Positions 35,816 through 44,609 of a DNA stretch of 64,000 nucleotides are shown in pieces (the first letter of the stretch is position 1; the number at the start of each line of letters is the position of its first letter). The notes under the pieces are model-generated. The model was not told where the DNA came from. It did no database searches and saw nothing but the letters and a program-made list of their open reading frames with translations. The stretch is from Novosphingobium sp. (GTDB lineage Bacteria > Pseudomonadota > Alphaproteobacteria > Sphingomonadales > Sphingomonadaceae). The DNA lies in the NCBI RefSeq assembly GCF_027489515.1, contig NZ_JAIXZS010000015.1:62001-126000 (forward strand). Direction: 5' to 3'. The position numbers and the translations under genes are program-made.

Positions 35816-38295
35816 CGATGCGGTCTCCATCCGCTCACGGCGAGTGCGACGTTGGTCGGCGGCGTCGGCACCCGGCGCAGGGTGAAGCCGGAGCTCATCA
35901 CGATGCCCCTGATGATCGTCTGCACCCGCCAGTCATCCTTTGCCGCATCACGCGCAATGGCCCGCACCGCCGGCATGTCCTGCGGCCCGAGCCCGCGCCC
36001 CAGTGCATAGGTCATCAGCCGCTCGGTAAACGCCCGCGCAAACTCCTCTCGCCGATCGAGCAGGATCTGCTGCAGGCCGGTGAACCCCTTGAACGCTGTC
36101 CCGTCTGCCAGCACCGCGCCCGCATCGATCACCTGCCCGGCATCCTGCGCGCGCCATGCGCCGACGGCATCGAAGTTCTCCAGTGCGAAGCCCAGCGGGT
36201 CCATCCGCTGGTGGCACGAAGCGCAGGCCGGATTGGCACGGTGCAGTTCGAGCTGCTCGCGCGCGGTGAGCAGCCTGCCGTCATGCTCGGTCTTGAGGGC
36301 GGGAACGTCGGCAGGCGGCGGTGGCGGCGGCGAGGCCAGCATGTTGTCGAGGATCCACTTGCCGCGCTTCACCACCGAAGTCCGGTTGCCATAGCTCGTC
36401 ACGGTGAGGATGCTTGCCTGCCCGAGCAACCCGCCGCGCGGGATATCCGCCCCCAGCGAAACCTTGCGGAATGCCGGCCCGCGCACGCCGTCGATCCCGT
36501 AATGCCGCGCCAGCCGCTCGTTGAGGAAGGTGTAGTCCGCGCGGATGAAGTCGGTCACCGGCCGGTTCGCGGCTAGCACATGGCCAAAGAACATCCGCGT
36601 CTCGGTCGCCATCGCGCTCCTCAGCGGCACATCGAATTGTGGGAATTCGTTGATGTCCGGCCGCTGCTGGTCGAGGTTGCGCAAATAGAGCCACTGCCCG
36701 GCAAAGTTCTCGGTCAGCGCCTCGGCGCGCCGGTCCGCCAGCATGCGCGCAATTTCCGCAGCGAGCACGACCGGCTGGTGCAACTTGCCTTGCCCTGCCA
36801 GCGCGAGCAGTCGCTCGTCTGGGATCGAGCTCCACAGAAACAGCGAAAGCCGCGTCGCCAGATCATAGTCGGATATGTGCTGCGCACTGCCGGCAGGGCC
36901 CGCGACCGGCGTCTCGACCGCGAACAGGAAGCGCGGGGAAACTAGCAGCGCCTCGATTCCCGCCTCAACGCCGCTTTCAAAGCCGCCCGCCGCACGCTCG
37001 CTCTCGTAAATCTTTAGAAGCGGCGCCAACTCCGCCTCGCTCACCGGGCCGCGCCATGCCCGCCTTGCAAGGCTCCCGAGGATACGCCGCGCGCAAAGCG
37101 CTTCTTCCACCGTCCGCTTGGGCTGGCAGACAAACACCGCCTTGCGGCTCGCGAGGTCGGCATTGCCTGCCGCATCGAATGGTCCTGCCACGTCCAATTG
37201 CAGCACATCGCGCGGGAAATTGTGCTGCGAATAGCGCGGATGGACGCGGAACGAAGGGACAGTCAGCGTCCCCGCGCGCGCGCCATCGACCCAGACGTCA
37301 AGCGGCAGATCGACCGGCTTTTCGAGCGGAAGCGGCACGTAGTCGGTCGTGTTGCGCACGACTTGCACGGCCTCGTCCGGCCAGGTCTGCCGCCGGAACG
37401 ACACCGCCACGCTGTGCACCCCTGCCTTCATCGGCACGCGAAGCACGAAGCGGTCTTCGGCCAGCCGGTCGCTCTCGTTGTTGGTGTTGGAATTGAGCCA
37501 GACCGCGACATCGTAGGCCCCGTCCCAGCGCGCGGTATAGCGCACCGCCGTTCCTCCGCGCGAACCGAGCGGCAGGTCAGCCCCGGCGCGCTCGTTGAAG
37601 GCAGGAATGCCCGAATTCATCACCGAGCCGTCCTTGGCCACCTGCCAGCTCGTCACGAAATCGCGCTTGGGCACAAGCCCCGTGGCCAGCCGCGCCGCCT
37701 TGCCCGCCACGGCGACATACCGCTCCATCAGGGTGGGGGAGACGCTCAGAACATCGGCGATGTTATCGAAGCCGAAGCCCGAATTGTCCGGCGGCAGCGC
37801 GGCGGCGAAATCGCCTTCCACGCCCAGCAGATCGCGCACTGCATTGGCATACTCGCGCCGGTTGAGCCGCCGCACCGGCGCCGCGCCCGGATCGGGGTTC
37901 GCCATGACAAAGCGCGCACGCCCTTCATCGAGCCAGTTCACGAAGTCCGCCCGCAAGGCTGGTTCAGGCTGCTTCTTGCTATGCGGCGGCATCTCGCCCG
38001 CCGCGACGCGCCGCAGGATCTTCTCCCAGGTCTCGGCATTGCGGCCTGTGGCAATATCGTCCGCCTTGAGGCCCTCGACAGAAAGCCCCGCGACGTGATC
38101 GAAATCGTTGTGGCAGCGCGAACAGTAATCGGCGAGCATCGGCTCGACCAGCTCGGCGCGACGCTCCTCCAGCGCGGGCGCGGAAGGCGGCACGGCGGTC
38201 ACGTCAGCGGCGGCATAGAGGCACGATCCCGAGACCAGCGCGCTCAGCGCCAGCACTCCGCGCCCGAAGGAAATCCGCCGCAAAGCCTCGACCAA
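35812..38295 (-). CDS. DUF1592/DUF1588-type multidomain protein with two CxxCH sites
   Basis: An 827-residue exported protein. From N to C: signal sequence, cytochrome-c-like domain with CSRCH at 58-62 and MPPHSKKQPEP, the RRLNRREYANAVRDLLG block (DUF1587), a carbohydrate-binding-like beta domain, DUF1592, DUF1588 (RGGLLGQASILTVTSYGNRTSVVKRG in part) with CASCHQRMDPLGFALENFD at about 691-709, and a DUF1585-like tail. The probable start is a TTG at 38295 with AGGGG upstream; the long extension before it lacks signal-like sequence. The function of this family is unknown. It heads an operon with DUF1552, ankyrin and two cytochrome genes. Confidence 0.85.
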   Translation of the reverse strand: MVEALRRISFGRGVLALSALVSGSCLYAAADVTAVPPSAPALEERRAELVEPMLADYCSRCHNDFDHVAGLSVEGLKADDIATGRNAETWEKILRRVAAGEMPPHSKKQPEPALRADFVNWLDEGRARFVMANPDPGAAPVRRLNRREYANAVRDLLGVEGDFAAALPPDNSGFGFDNIADVLSVSPTLMERYVAVAGKAARLATGLVPKRDFVTSWQVAKDGSVMNSGIPAFNERAGADLPLGSRGGTAVRYTARWDGAYDVAVWLNSNTNNESDRLAEDRFVLRVPMKAGVHSVAVSFRRQTWPDEAVQVVRNTTDYVPLPLEKPVDLPLDVWVDGARAGTLTVPSFRVHPRYSQHNFPRDVLQLDVAGPFDAAGNADLASRKAVFVCQPKRTVEEALCARRILGSLARRAWRGPVSEAELAPLLKIYESERAAGGFESGVEAGIEALLVSPRFLFAVETPVAGPAGSAQHISDYDLATRLSLFLWSSIPDERLLALAGQGKLHQPVVLAAEIARMLADRRAEALTENFAGQWLYLRNLDQQRPDINEFPQFDVPLRSAMATETRMFFGHVLAANRPVTDFIRADYTFLNERLARHYGIDGVRGPAFRKVSLGADIPRGGLLGQASILTVTSYGNRTSVVKRGKWILDNMLASPPPPPPADVPALKTEHDGRLLTAREQLELHRANPACASCHQRMDPLGFALENFDAVGAWRAQDAGQVIDAGAVLADGTAFKGFTGLQQILLDRREEFARAFTERLMTYALGRGLGPQDMPAVRAIARDAAKDDWRVQTIIRGIVMSSGFTLRRVPTPPTNVALAVSGWRPHR

Positions 38296-38521
38296 ATGCC
38301 CGCCCCTGAACCAGTGCCGCGTCGCCAGCTTACACCAGCATGACAACAAGGCCACTGCCCTATCTACCGCAGTGCAGCACGTCCATTGCCATAATCCGGA
38401 CAGGCAATCGCGCTTTTGCGCGCGGGGTGGCGCGCCGACATCCCCAAACCATTTTCCTACATGGCGCATTGCAGCTATCTGGTCCGGCGCCCCCACCTCT
38501 CCCGGAAAGGACGCTCTCACC

Positions 38522-38791
38522 ATGACCACCCGGCCCATCCCCGCCGCGCCGCGCCGCTACGTGGCGCTGGCGCGCCCGACCTTTCTTTACGTGATGTATG
38601 CGATGATCCTCTGGGCCATCCCGCTCGGCCTGCTCGGCGCCGTCCACCCCGCAGCCGCGCGCGCCATGATCGGGGCGATGACGGCCTATCTCGCCGGCCT
38701 GCCCGAGCCGCTTTATGCGCTCTTTGGCACAGCCTACCTCGGCTACACAGCAGCCCGCCAGTGGGGCAAAGCCAGGGGCACGGATCGGTAA
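38522..38791 (+). CDS. Small 3-TM holin-like membrane protein
   Basis: An 89-residue protein with three hydrophobic segments (YVMYAMILWAIPLGLLGAV, MIGAMTAYLAGL, LYALFGTAYLGYTAA) and basic ends. The layout and the ARPTFLYVMYAMILWA block recall the 3-TM holins linked to gene transfer agents and tailed phages. There are no endolysin or head/tail genes beside it. The start ATG was chosen as the first methionine after the AAAGGA element. A general small membrane protein is the alternative. Confidence 0.6.
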   Translation: MTTRPIPAAPRRYVALARPTFLYVMYAMILWAIPLGLLGAVHPAAARAMIGAMTAYLAGLPEPLYALFGTAYLGYTAARQWGKARGTDR

Positions 38792-38832
38792 AACACACCT
38801 GCGTGGTTAGTTTCGGGTAATGTTTACCTGAT

Positions 38833-39192
38833 ATGACGCTGGGCAGCATGAAAGCACATCGCCTCTTTCTCGCCCAGCGCCCCCAGCCGCGCCGCCTGGC
38901 CCTGGCCGGCAGTGCCGCCGTGTTTGCGCTGCTGCTCTCCGGCTGCGACGTCGACCGGGTCAACGCACTCGAGGAGCGCGTGACGGCGGTCGAGGCCAAG
39001 GCCGATGCGGCCGAGAAGAAGGCCAAGGCGGCCGAATCGCTTGCCGCGACCAACCAGCCGCAACCGATCGCACAGCCGGAACCCGTCGTGCAGAGCAACG
39101 ACAATCCCGATGGCGACGATCCCGCCGCCTCGGTCGACGATGGTGGTGATCCGCCCCCGCCGCCGCCGATGGCCGATAACGGCAAGGGTTGA
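38833..39192 (+). CDS. Lipoprotein with coiled coil and acidic, proline-rich tail
   Basis: A 119-residue predicted lipoprotein: lipobox LLLSGC with Cys38, after a basic, hydrophobic leader. Residues 42-72 form a short coiled coil (heptads in NALEERVTAVEAKADAAEKK). The tail is rich in Pro, Asp and Gly (DNPDGDDPAASVDDGGD, then six prolines), an extended low-complexity linker. There is no recognised domain. It may anchor or space something in the envelope. The start could also be the methionine five codons later. Confidence 0.65.
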   Translation: MTLGSMKAHRLFLAQRPQPRRLALAGSAAVFALLLSGCDVDRVNALEERVTAVEAKADAAEKKAKAAESLAATNQPQPIAQPEPVVQSNDNPDGDDPAASVDDGGDPPPPPPMADNGKG

Positions 39193-39282
39193 TCGCGCCG
39201 TCCGGTTCGGGCGGGCTTGCCTCGGCAGGCCCAAGCTCTATCAGAGCCGGATACAGCGCAATTGCCTCTGCCGGAGCCTGCC

Positions 39283-39717
39283 ATGCCCGAGACTGTCTTC
39301 GTCCTCAACGGCCCCAATCTCAACCTGCTCGGCACGCGTGAGCCGGAGATCTATGGCTCGGCCACGCTCGATGATATCGCCGGCATGCTGGAAGACCGCG
39401 CGCGTGAACTGGGGCTGGAGATCGATCTCAGACAGTCCAACCACGAGGGCCATCTTGTTGATTGGCTTCACGAAGCGCAGGCGGTCGGCGCCAAGGCCGT
39501 ACTGCTCAATGCCGGCGCCTTCACCCACACCAGCGTGGCGCTCCATGATGCGATCAAGGCCATTCGCACGCCGGTGATCGAAGTCCACCTCTCCAACCCG
39601 CACACGCGCGAGGCGTTCCGCCACAAGTCCTTCGTCGGCATGGCCGCCAAGGCGACGATCGCGGGCTTCGGCCCCCTCAGCTACCTCCTCGCGCTCGAAG
39701 GCGCGTACCGGCTCTGA
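39283..39717 (+). CDS. aroQ: 3-dehydroquinate dehydratase, type II
   Basis: A 144-residue shikimate-pathway enzyme removing water from 3-dehydroquinate. The catalytic Arg19 and Tyr24 sit in [11 protein letters not shown], and the later histidine in [19 protein letters not shown]. The [13 protein letters not shown] block is typical. Length is normal. The start [17 protein letters not shown] is the standard N-terminus. It precedes accB, an association seen in several alphaproteobacteria. Confidence 0.96.
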   Translation: MPETVFVLNGPNLNLLGTREPEIYGSATLDDIAGMLEDRARELGLEIDLRQSNHEGHLVDWLHEAQAVGAKAVLLNAGAFTHTSVALHDAIKAIRTPVIEVHLSNPHTREAFRHKSFVGMAAKATIAGFGPLSYLLALEGAYRL

Positions 39718-39720
39718 ATG

Positions 39721-39760
39721 GCCCTTGCGGGCGTTTTCCACGCCGCCCGCGCCGGTTTTT
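39721..39760 (+). terminator. Possible terminator between aroQ and accB
   Basis: Directly after the aroQ stop, GCCC-TTGC-GGGC is followed by GTTTT. An alternative, longer stem pairs GCGGGC (39727-39732) with GCCCGC (39745-39750) and is followed by GCCGGTTTTT. Either could end aroQ transcription before the 110-nt gap that leads to accB. Confidence 0.45.
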
Positions 39761-39827
39761 CTTGCCTCTGCGCAGCGCGGCGGGCATGGAACCCGCTTTC
39801 GATACGTATACCCGCGAGGACAAGATA

Positions 39828-40319
39828 ATGGGGCAAGACCGCGGCGACGAGAGCGCCAAGATGGCCATCGACAGCGCATTGGTGCGCGAACTGGCCGAAC
39901 TTCTTTCCGACACCGGCCTGACCGAGATCGAAGTCGAGGACGGCTCGCGCAAGATCCGCGTCGCCCGCACGATCACCGCAGCACCGGTCATGAGCTATGC
40001 GCCCGCCCCTGCCGCCGCACCGGCTCCGGCTGCGGCACCCGCCGCGGCGGCCGAGGCTCCTGCCGCGCCTGCCGCCGAGACCCACGCCAATGCGCTGCGC
40101 TCGCCGATGGTCGGCACGGCATACCTCACCCCCGAACCCGGCGCCGCACCGTTCATCACCGTCGGCTCCACGGTCAAGGCCGGTGACACGCTGCTCATTG
40201 TTGAGGCGATGAAAGTGATGAACCCGATCACCGCGCCCACCGGCGGCAAGATCACCGCGATCCTGGTCGAAAACGCGCAGCCGGTCGAGTTTGACCAGCC
40301 GCTCGTCGTCATCGCCTGA
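39828..40319 (+). CDS. accB: Acetyl-CoA carboxylase biotin carboxyl carrier protein
   Basis: A 163-residue biotin carrier for fatty-acid synthesis. The biotinylated lysine is Lys129 in [10 protein letters not shown]. An N-terminal helical domain is joined by an Ala/Pro linker (residues 57-84) to the biotinyl domain (about 90-163). The start [12 protein letters not shown] was chosen because GAGGA precedes it by a good distance; an upstream methionine lacks a ribosome site. It lies 13 nt ahead of accC. Confidence 0.95.
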   Translation: MGQDRGDESAKMAIDSALVRELAELLSDTGLTEIEVEDGSRKIRVARTITAAPVMSYAPAPAAAPAPAAAPAAAAEAPAAPAAETHANALRSPMVGTAYLTPEPGAAPFITVGSTVKAGDTLLIVEAMKVMNPITAPTGGKITAILVENAQPVEFDQPLVVIA

Positions 40320-40332
40320 GCGCGCGTAAACC

Positions 40333-41679
40333 ATGGCCATTTCCCGCCTGCTGATCGCCAACCGCGGCGAAATCGCGCTGCGCATCCACCGCGCCGCGCA
40401 TGAAATGGGGATCGAGACGGTCGCGGTGCACTCCACCGCCGATGCCGATGCCATGCATGTGCGCCTTGCCGACCACGCGGTCTGCATCGGCCCGCCGGCG
40501 GCGAAGGACAGCTATCTCAACATGGCCGCGATCATCTCCGCGGCCGAGATCACCCATGCCGACGCGATCCACCCCGGCTACGGCTTCCTTTCGGAGAACG
40601 CCAAGTTCGCCGAGATCGTGGAGGCCCACGGCATCACCTGGATCGGCCCCAAGCCCGAACATATCCGCACGATGGGCGACAAGATCGAGGCCAAGCGCAC
40701 CGCTGGCGCTCTCGGCCTGCCGCTGGTCCCGGGCTCGGACGGCGCGGTTTCCGATATCAAGGAAGCCAAGGAAATCGCCGACGCCGCCGGTTATCCGGTA
40801 ATCATCAAGGCCGCTTCAGGTGGCGGCGGGCGCGGCATGAAGGTCTGCAACGGGCCCGACGAGCTCGAAACGCTGATCCAGCAGGCCGGCAGCGAGGCGA
40901 AAGCCGCGTTTGGCGATGCCACCGTCTACATCGAGAAGTACCTCGGCAATCCGCGGCACATCGAATTCCAGGTCTTCGGCGATGGCAACGGCAATGCCAT
41001 CCATCTTGGCGAGCGCGATTGCTCGCTCCAGCGCCGCCACCAGAAGGTGCTGGAGGAAGCCCCCTCCCCCGTCATCTCCGCCGCCGAGCGCGACCGCATG
41101 GGCGGCATCGTCGCCAAGGCCATGGCCGACATGGGCTATCGCGGCGCGGGCACGATCGAATTCCTGTGGGAAGGCGGCGAGTTCTACTTCATCGAGATGA
41201 ACACCCGCCTGCAAGTGGAACACCCCGTCACCGAAGCAATCACCGGCGTCGACCTCGTGCGCGAGCAGATCCGCATTGCCGATGGCAAGCCGCTTTCGGT
41301 CAAACAGGAAGAGATCGAGTTCAAGGGCCACGCAATCGAGTGCCGCATCAACGCGGAAGACCCGTTCAACTTCACCCCCTCGCCCGGCCTCGTCACCAGC
41401 TACCACGCCGCGGGCGGCATGCATGTGCGTGTCGATAGCGGCCTCTATGCCGGCTACCGCATCCCGCCCTACTATGACTCCATGATCGCCAAGCTCATCG
41501 TATCGGGCCGCACCCGCGAAGGCTGTATCATGCGCCTCAAGCGCGCGCTGGAAGAGATGGTCATCGGCGGGGTGAAGACTTCGATCCCCTTGCACCAGAA
41601 GCTGCTGACTGACCCCAAGTTTCTCGATGGGGACTACTCGATCAAGTATCTGGAGCAGTGGCTTTCGGAAGCGGGCTGA
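40333..41679 (+). CDS. accC: Biotin carboxylase subunit of acetyl-CoA carboxylase
   Basis: A 448-residue ATP-grasp enzyme that carboxylates the biotin on AccB. Typical blocks are [15 protein letters not shown] at the N-terminus, the glycine-rich loop [43 protein letters not shown] and [16 protein letters not shown]. Length is exactly that of bacterial AccC. It forms a two-gene operon with accB. It is cytoplasmic. Confidence 0.97.
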   Translation: MAISRLLIANRGEIALRIHRAAHEMGIETVAVHSTADADAMHVRLADHAVCIGPPAAKDSYLNMAAIISAAEITHADAIHPGYGFLSENAKFAEIVEAHGITWIGPKPEHIRTMGDKIEAKRTAGALGLPLVPGSDGAVSDIKEAKEIADAAGYPVIIKAASGGGGRGMKVCNGPDELETLIQQAGSEAKAAFGDATVYIEKYLGNPRHIEFQVFGDGNGNAIHLGERDCSLQRRHQKVLEEAPSPVISAAERDRMGGIVAKAMADMGYRGAGTIEFLWEGGEFYFIEMNTRLQVEHPVTEAITGVDLVREQIRIADGKPLSVKQEEIEFKGHAIECRINAEDPFNFTPSPGLVTSYHAAGGMHVRVDSGLYAGYRIPPYYDSMIAKLIVSGRTREGCIMRLKRALEEMVIGGVKTSIPLHQKLLTDPKFLDGDYSIKYLEQWLSEAG

Positions 41680-41688
41680 ACGTCAAGG

Positions 41689-41723
41689 TCCTCCCCATCT
41701 CCATTTCGTGAAGGCGGGGAGGA
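41689..41723 (+). repeat. Inverted repeat TCCTCCCC/GGGGAGGA, terminator-like
   Basis: TCCTCCCC (41689-41696) and GGGGAGGA (41716-41723) are perfect 8-bp arms around a 19-nt loop holding TTTCGTGAA. It lies between the convergent accC and tail-sheath genes and ends exactly at the tail-sheath stop. The loop TTCGTGAA recurs in a similar repeat at 42939-42971 on the other side of the sheath gene, so both look like copies of one repeat family. Confidence 0.6.
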
Positions 41724-42845
41724 TCAAAGACCGCCAGCAGTCCGTAGCGTCAGCCGGATCAGCTCGAACTCGCCTGGCTTGAGCGCGGCGTAGCCTACCT
41801 CAAGTTGCACCAGTCCCTGGTCAAGCTCTGCCTGCATCGTGGTGTCGAGCCCGCAGCGGCAAAGGAAGGCGAGTTCCGGCTTGGCCCCCTGCAACGCCCC
41901 GTCCTGCCAGAGCGAGCGCATGAAGCTCTCAACCGCGAGGCGCAGTCTTGCCCACAGCGGCGCACCGTTCGGTTCGAATGCTGCCCATTGTAGTCCTGCG
42001 ACAAGACTGCGCTCGATCATGAGCGCCAGCCGCCGCACCGAGACATACTTGCCGCTCGGCGCCGTGCTGGCAGACGAGAGCAGCGTACGCGCGCCTCCCA
42101 CCTGCAAGCCCCGCCCCGAAAAGCTGCGCAAGCTGTTGATCCCCAAAGGGTTGAGCACCTCCTGCGCCGCCGTGCCAATCATCAGCTCCAGGCCCGTCAC
42201 GCCTTGCAGTGTATCGGCCGGCGCCTTCCACACTCCGCGATCGCGGTCGATCCGCGCATAGATCCCTGCCAAGGTGCCGCAGGGCCCCAGCGCTATGTTA
42301 CCCCCTTGCGGCGCCGCCACGAGCACGCGCGGAAAATAGACGGCCGCGTGGCTGATACCATCCCCCAGCGCCGCAATACCGCCCCGCCGCCAGGCGATTA
42401 TGCCCGCCTGATCCCGCGCATCCGCCGGCGGATCGAGCACCAGAAAGGCCCGCCGCTGCTGCACCAGCGCGAGCAGCGCGCCGACCGTGTCTGCATGGGC
42501 CTGGGCGGCCATAGCGGCGAGATCGGGGGCACAAAGCACATCGAACCCGTCCACCAGCGCGGCGGTGGCGGCAACATCCGCGATGGCGGCACCCGGCGCC
42601 GTGCGGCATACCCGCGCTTCGAACCCGCCATTAGTGAAGAACTGGCGTACCTGCAGGCTGGTCGGGAACGCCGTATCGCAAGCCCCAAACAGTGCCTCGA
42701 ACTCGATCTGACTGCGACAGATGGCGGGCTGGGCAATCGGCCCCTGCGGCAGGGCACCGACAAAAGCGGCAATCCCGGTCGGCACTTGCGCGATGCGGGG
42801 CGACAGCGGCGCGGCTTCCTCGATATAGACCTCGGGAGATGGCAT
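41724..42845 (-). CDS. Orphan phage tail sheath protein
   Basis: A 373-residue tail sheath family protein, the contractile sleeve of myophage tails and related injection devices. The N-terminus SPEVYIEEAAPLSPRIAQV and [14 protein letters not shown] is the family hallmark; further blocks are FFTNGGFEARVCR, GTLAGIYARIDRDRGVWKAPAD and NPLGINSLRSFSGRG. The C-terminal domain begins near YVSVRRLALMIERSL. AAGGAGA stands eight bases before the ATG. No tube, baseplate, spike or ATPase gene is nearby, and the gene sits alone between accC and gshB, flanked by short repeats. It is a relic or a recruited part of a device encoded elsewhere. Confidence 0.85.
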   Translation of the reverse strand: MPSPEVYIEEAAPLSPRIAQVPTGIAAFVGALPQGPIAQPAICRSQIEFEALFGACDTAFPTSLQVRQFFTNGGFEARVCRTAPGAAIADVAATAALVDGFDVLCAPDLAAMAAQAHADTVGALLALVQQRRAFLVLDPPADARDQAGIIAWRRGGIAALGDGISHAAVYFPRVLVAAPQGGNIALGPCGTLAGIYARIDRDRGVWKAPADTLQGVTGLELMIGTAAQEVLNPLGINSLRSFSGRGLQVGGARTLLSSASTAPSGKYVSVRRLALMIERSLVAGLQWAAFEPNGAPLWARLRLAVESFMRSLWQDGALQGAKPELAFLCRCGLDTTMQAELDQGLVQLEVGYAALKPGEFELIRLTLRTAGGL

Positions 42846-42918
42846 GGCGGCAGTCTCCTTGGCGAGAACCGCATGGTACCTCGCAAGCCGCCCCTGCGGC
42901 AACCGGGAATACCCCTCC

Positions 42919-42971
42919 GTCAGCCCTGCTGGCTGACACCTCCCCGTTTGCACTTCGTGAAAACAGGGAGG
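42919..42971. repeat. Compound inverted repeat upstream of the tail sheath gene
   Basis: Two hairpins stand side by side: GTCAGCC-CTGCT-GGCTGAC (42919-42937) and CCTCCCC...GGGAGG (42939-42971) with TTCGTGAA in the loop. Sequences of the form CCTCCGTCAGCC..GGCTGACACCTCCCC are, from memory, common dispersed intergenic repeats in sphingomonads. The second hairpin shares its loop core with the repeat at 41689-41723. Confidence 0.6.
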
Positions 42972-43021
42972 ACGAAGTGCTGCCTAGCAGTATGGGTCTC
43001 GGGCATGATACAAGCACGGAA

Positions 43022-43510
43022 ATGCAACGACGCGCCGCTCTTCTGCATAGGCTAACGCCATGGGTTGGCCTTGGCATTGCCTCAATGGCAATGGCACCTG
43101 CGGGCACATCTGCTCACCCAACCACGTCTCAATACTCCGAAACCCGATGTGGTGGAGTTTCAAACAATTGGCTTAGAACAACGCTGGCTTCACCTGACGA
43201 GGGCCTTGTAGACTGGGGCGTCAGCAATCTTATTCTAATCGACGGCAAGAACATTAAATGGAATCACACGGTAATTAAGGAGTCCAGGGCACTCAGGCTG
43301 ATTGCCGCAGTCGGAGCATTAACCCCCGCTCCTCTCACCGAATTGCGAATTCGGGCCACTGCGGACTGCGCGCTGGTGCAAAAGATTCGGGCTACCTTGC
43401 AGCAAACAGTTAACTGCTCCGAAAAATGCATCGAATACTCCGATGCGGAGTGGACGGCGAGGTACAAAGCTCCACCACCTCCCCCTCGTCGCCACCACAC
43501 GCACAAATAG
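43022..43510 (+). CDS. Hypothetical exported protein resembling an ExbD/TolR periplasmic domain
   Basis: A 162-residue protein with a possible signal peptide (RRAALLHRLTPWVGLGIASM, cleaved after GTSA). The region ILIDGKNIKWNHTVIKESRAL, then LRIRATADCALVQKIRATLQ, follows the pattern of ExbD periplasmic domains (DG..I.WN....L....PP..IRAD....V..I). There is no ExbD transmembrane helix with its aspartate, so it would be a free periplasmic domain. It has four cysteines and ends in a Pro/His tail. GC content is visibly lower than that of its neighbours, suggesting acquisition. The start is uncertain; an in-frame ATG lies 30 nt upstream. Confidence 0.5.
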   Translation: MQRRAALLHRLTPWVGLGIASMAMAPAGTSAHPTTSQYSETRCGGVSNNWLRTTLASPDEGLVDWGVSNLILIDGKNIKWNHTVIKESRALRLIAAVGALTPAPLTELRIRATADCALVQKIRATLQQTVNCSEKCIEYSDAEWTARYKAPPPPPRRHHTHK

Positions 43511-43517
43511 CGGCCCC

Positions 43518-44465
43518 CTAAACCCGCCCCTCGATCGCGTCCCAGATCATCCCCGCCGTATCGGTCCCGTTGAACCGGTCGATCGCCACGATCCCCGTCG
43601 GCGAGGTCACGTTGATCTCGGTCAGCCACTTGCCGCCGATCACGTCGATGCCGACGAAGATCAGCCCCAGCCGCTTCAGTTCCGGCCCCAGCGCCGCGCA
43701 GATTTCCTGCTCTTCCGGCGTCAGCGCAGTCTTCTCGGCATAGCCGCCGACCGCGAGGTTGGAGCGGAACTCGCCCTCGCCCGGCTTGCGGTTGATCGCG
43801 CCCGCGACTTCGCCGTCCACCAGCACGATGCGCTTGTCGCCCTCGGTCACTTCGGGGAGGAAGGCCTGCACCATGTGCGGCTCGGGCCAGGTCTGGTTGA
43901 ACACTTCGAGCAGCGCGCCGAGGTTCTCGCCCTCTTCCGAAACGCGGAAGATCGCCTTGCCGCCGTTGCCGTGGATCGGCTTCACCACCACCGCACCATG
44001 GCGCTTCTGGAAGGCGCGCACTTCTTCCACCGAACGCGTCACCAGCGTCGGTGGCATGAAGCGCCGGTAGTCGAGCACCATCACCTTCTCGGGCGCATTG
44101 CGCACGCTGCGCGGGTTGTTCACCACCAGCGTCTCGCTCTCGATCCGCTCGAGCAGGTGCGTCGCGGTGATATATCCCATATGGAACGGCGGATCCTGCC
44201 GCATCAGCACCACATCGATATCGCGCCCGAGATCGAGCCGCCGCGCCTCGCCCGCCTGGTAATGATCGCCCGGCACATGCTGCACCGTCACCGGCACCGC
44301 GCGCGCCGTCAGCCGGTCGTTCTCATCGAGCGAGAGCGCGCCGACGTCATAATGATACAGCTCATGCCCCCGCGCCTGCGCCGCCAGCATCAGCGCGAAC
44401 GAGCTGTCGCCATTGATATTGATCGAATGCAGCGGGTCCATCTGGACGGCAACGCGAAGGGTCAT
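43518..44465 (-). CDS. gshB: Glutathione synthetase
   Basis: A 315-residue ATP-grasp enzyme joining gamma-glutamylcysteine and glycine. Blocks include AVQMDPLHSININGDSSFAL at the N-terminus, RQDPPFHMGYITATHLLE, VVVKPIHGNGGKAIFRV and the C-terminal GGKWLTEINVTSPTGI. Length is normal for proteobacterial GshB. Glutathione supply is relevant to the GST and GFA-type proteins encoded at 55-56 kb. The ATG is at 44463-44465. Confidence 0.96.
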   Translation of the reverse strand: MTLRVAVQMDPLHSININGDSSFALMLAAQARGHELYHYDVGALSLDENDRLTARAVPVTVQHVPGDHYQAGEARRLDLGRDIDVVLMRQDPPFHMGYITATHLLERIESETLVVNNPRSVRNAPEKVMVLDYRRFMPPTLVTRSVEEVRAFQKRHGAVVVKPIHGNGGKAIFRVSEEGENLGALLEVFNQTWPEPHMVQAFLPEVTEGDKRIVLVDGEVAGAINRKPGEGEFRSNLAVGGYAEKTALTPEEQEICAALGPELKRLGLIFVGIDVIGGKWLTEINVTSPTGIVAIDRFNGTDTAGMIWDAIEGRV

Positions 44466-44609
44466 GGGCCAGTCATTCCATTAGCGGGCGGGTCCGTGAT
44501 CGCCCGCAGCCGCGCCTTAATGCTGTTTGCTCCGGTTTGCGACCATGAAAGCACCGTGCCCGGTCGGCGTGTCGTCCGGCACCGCCAACATGCAAAGGGA
44601 CCAGACCAC

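Noticed and set aside
38522..42845. A prophage or gene transfer agent cluster
   Set aside because: Only a holin-like and a sheath gene are seen, on opposite strands and separated by lipoprotein, aroQ, accB and accC genes.
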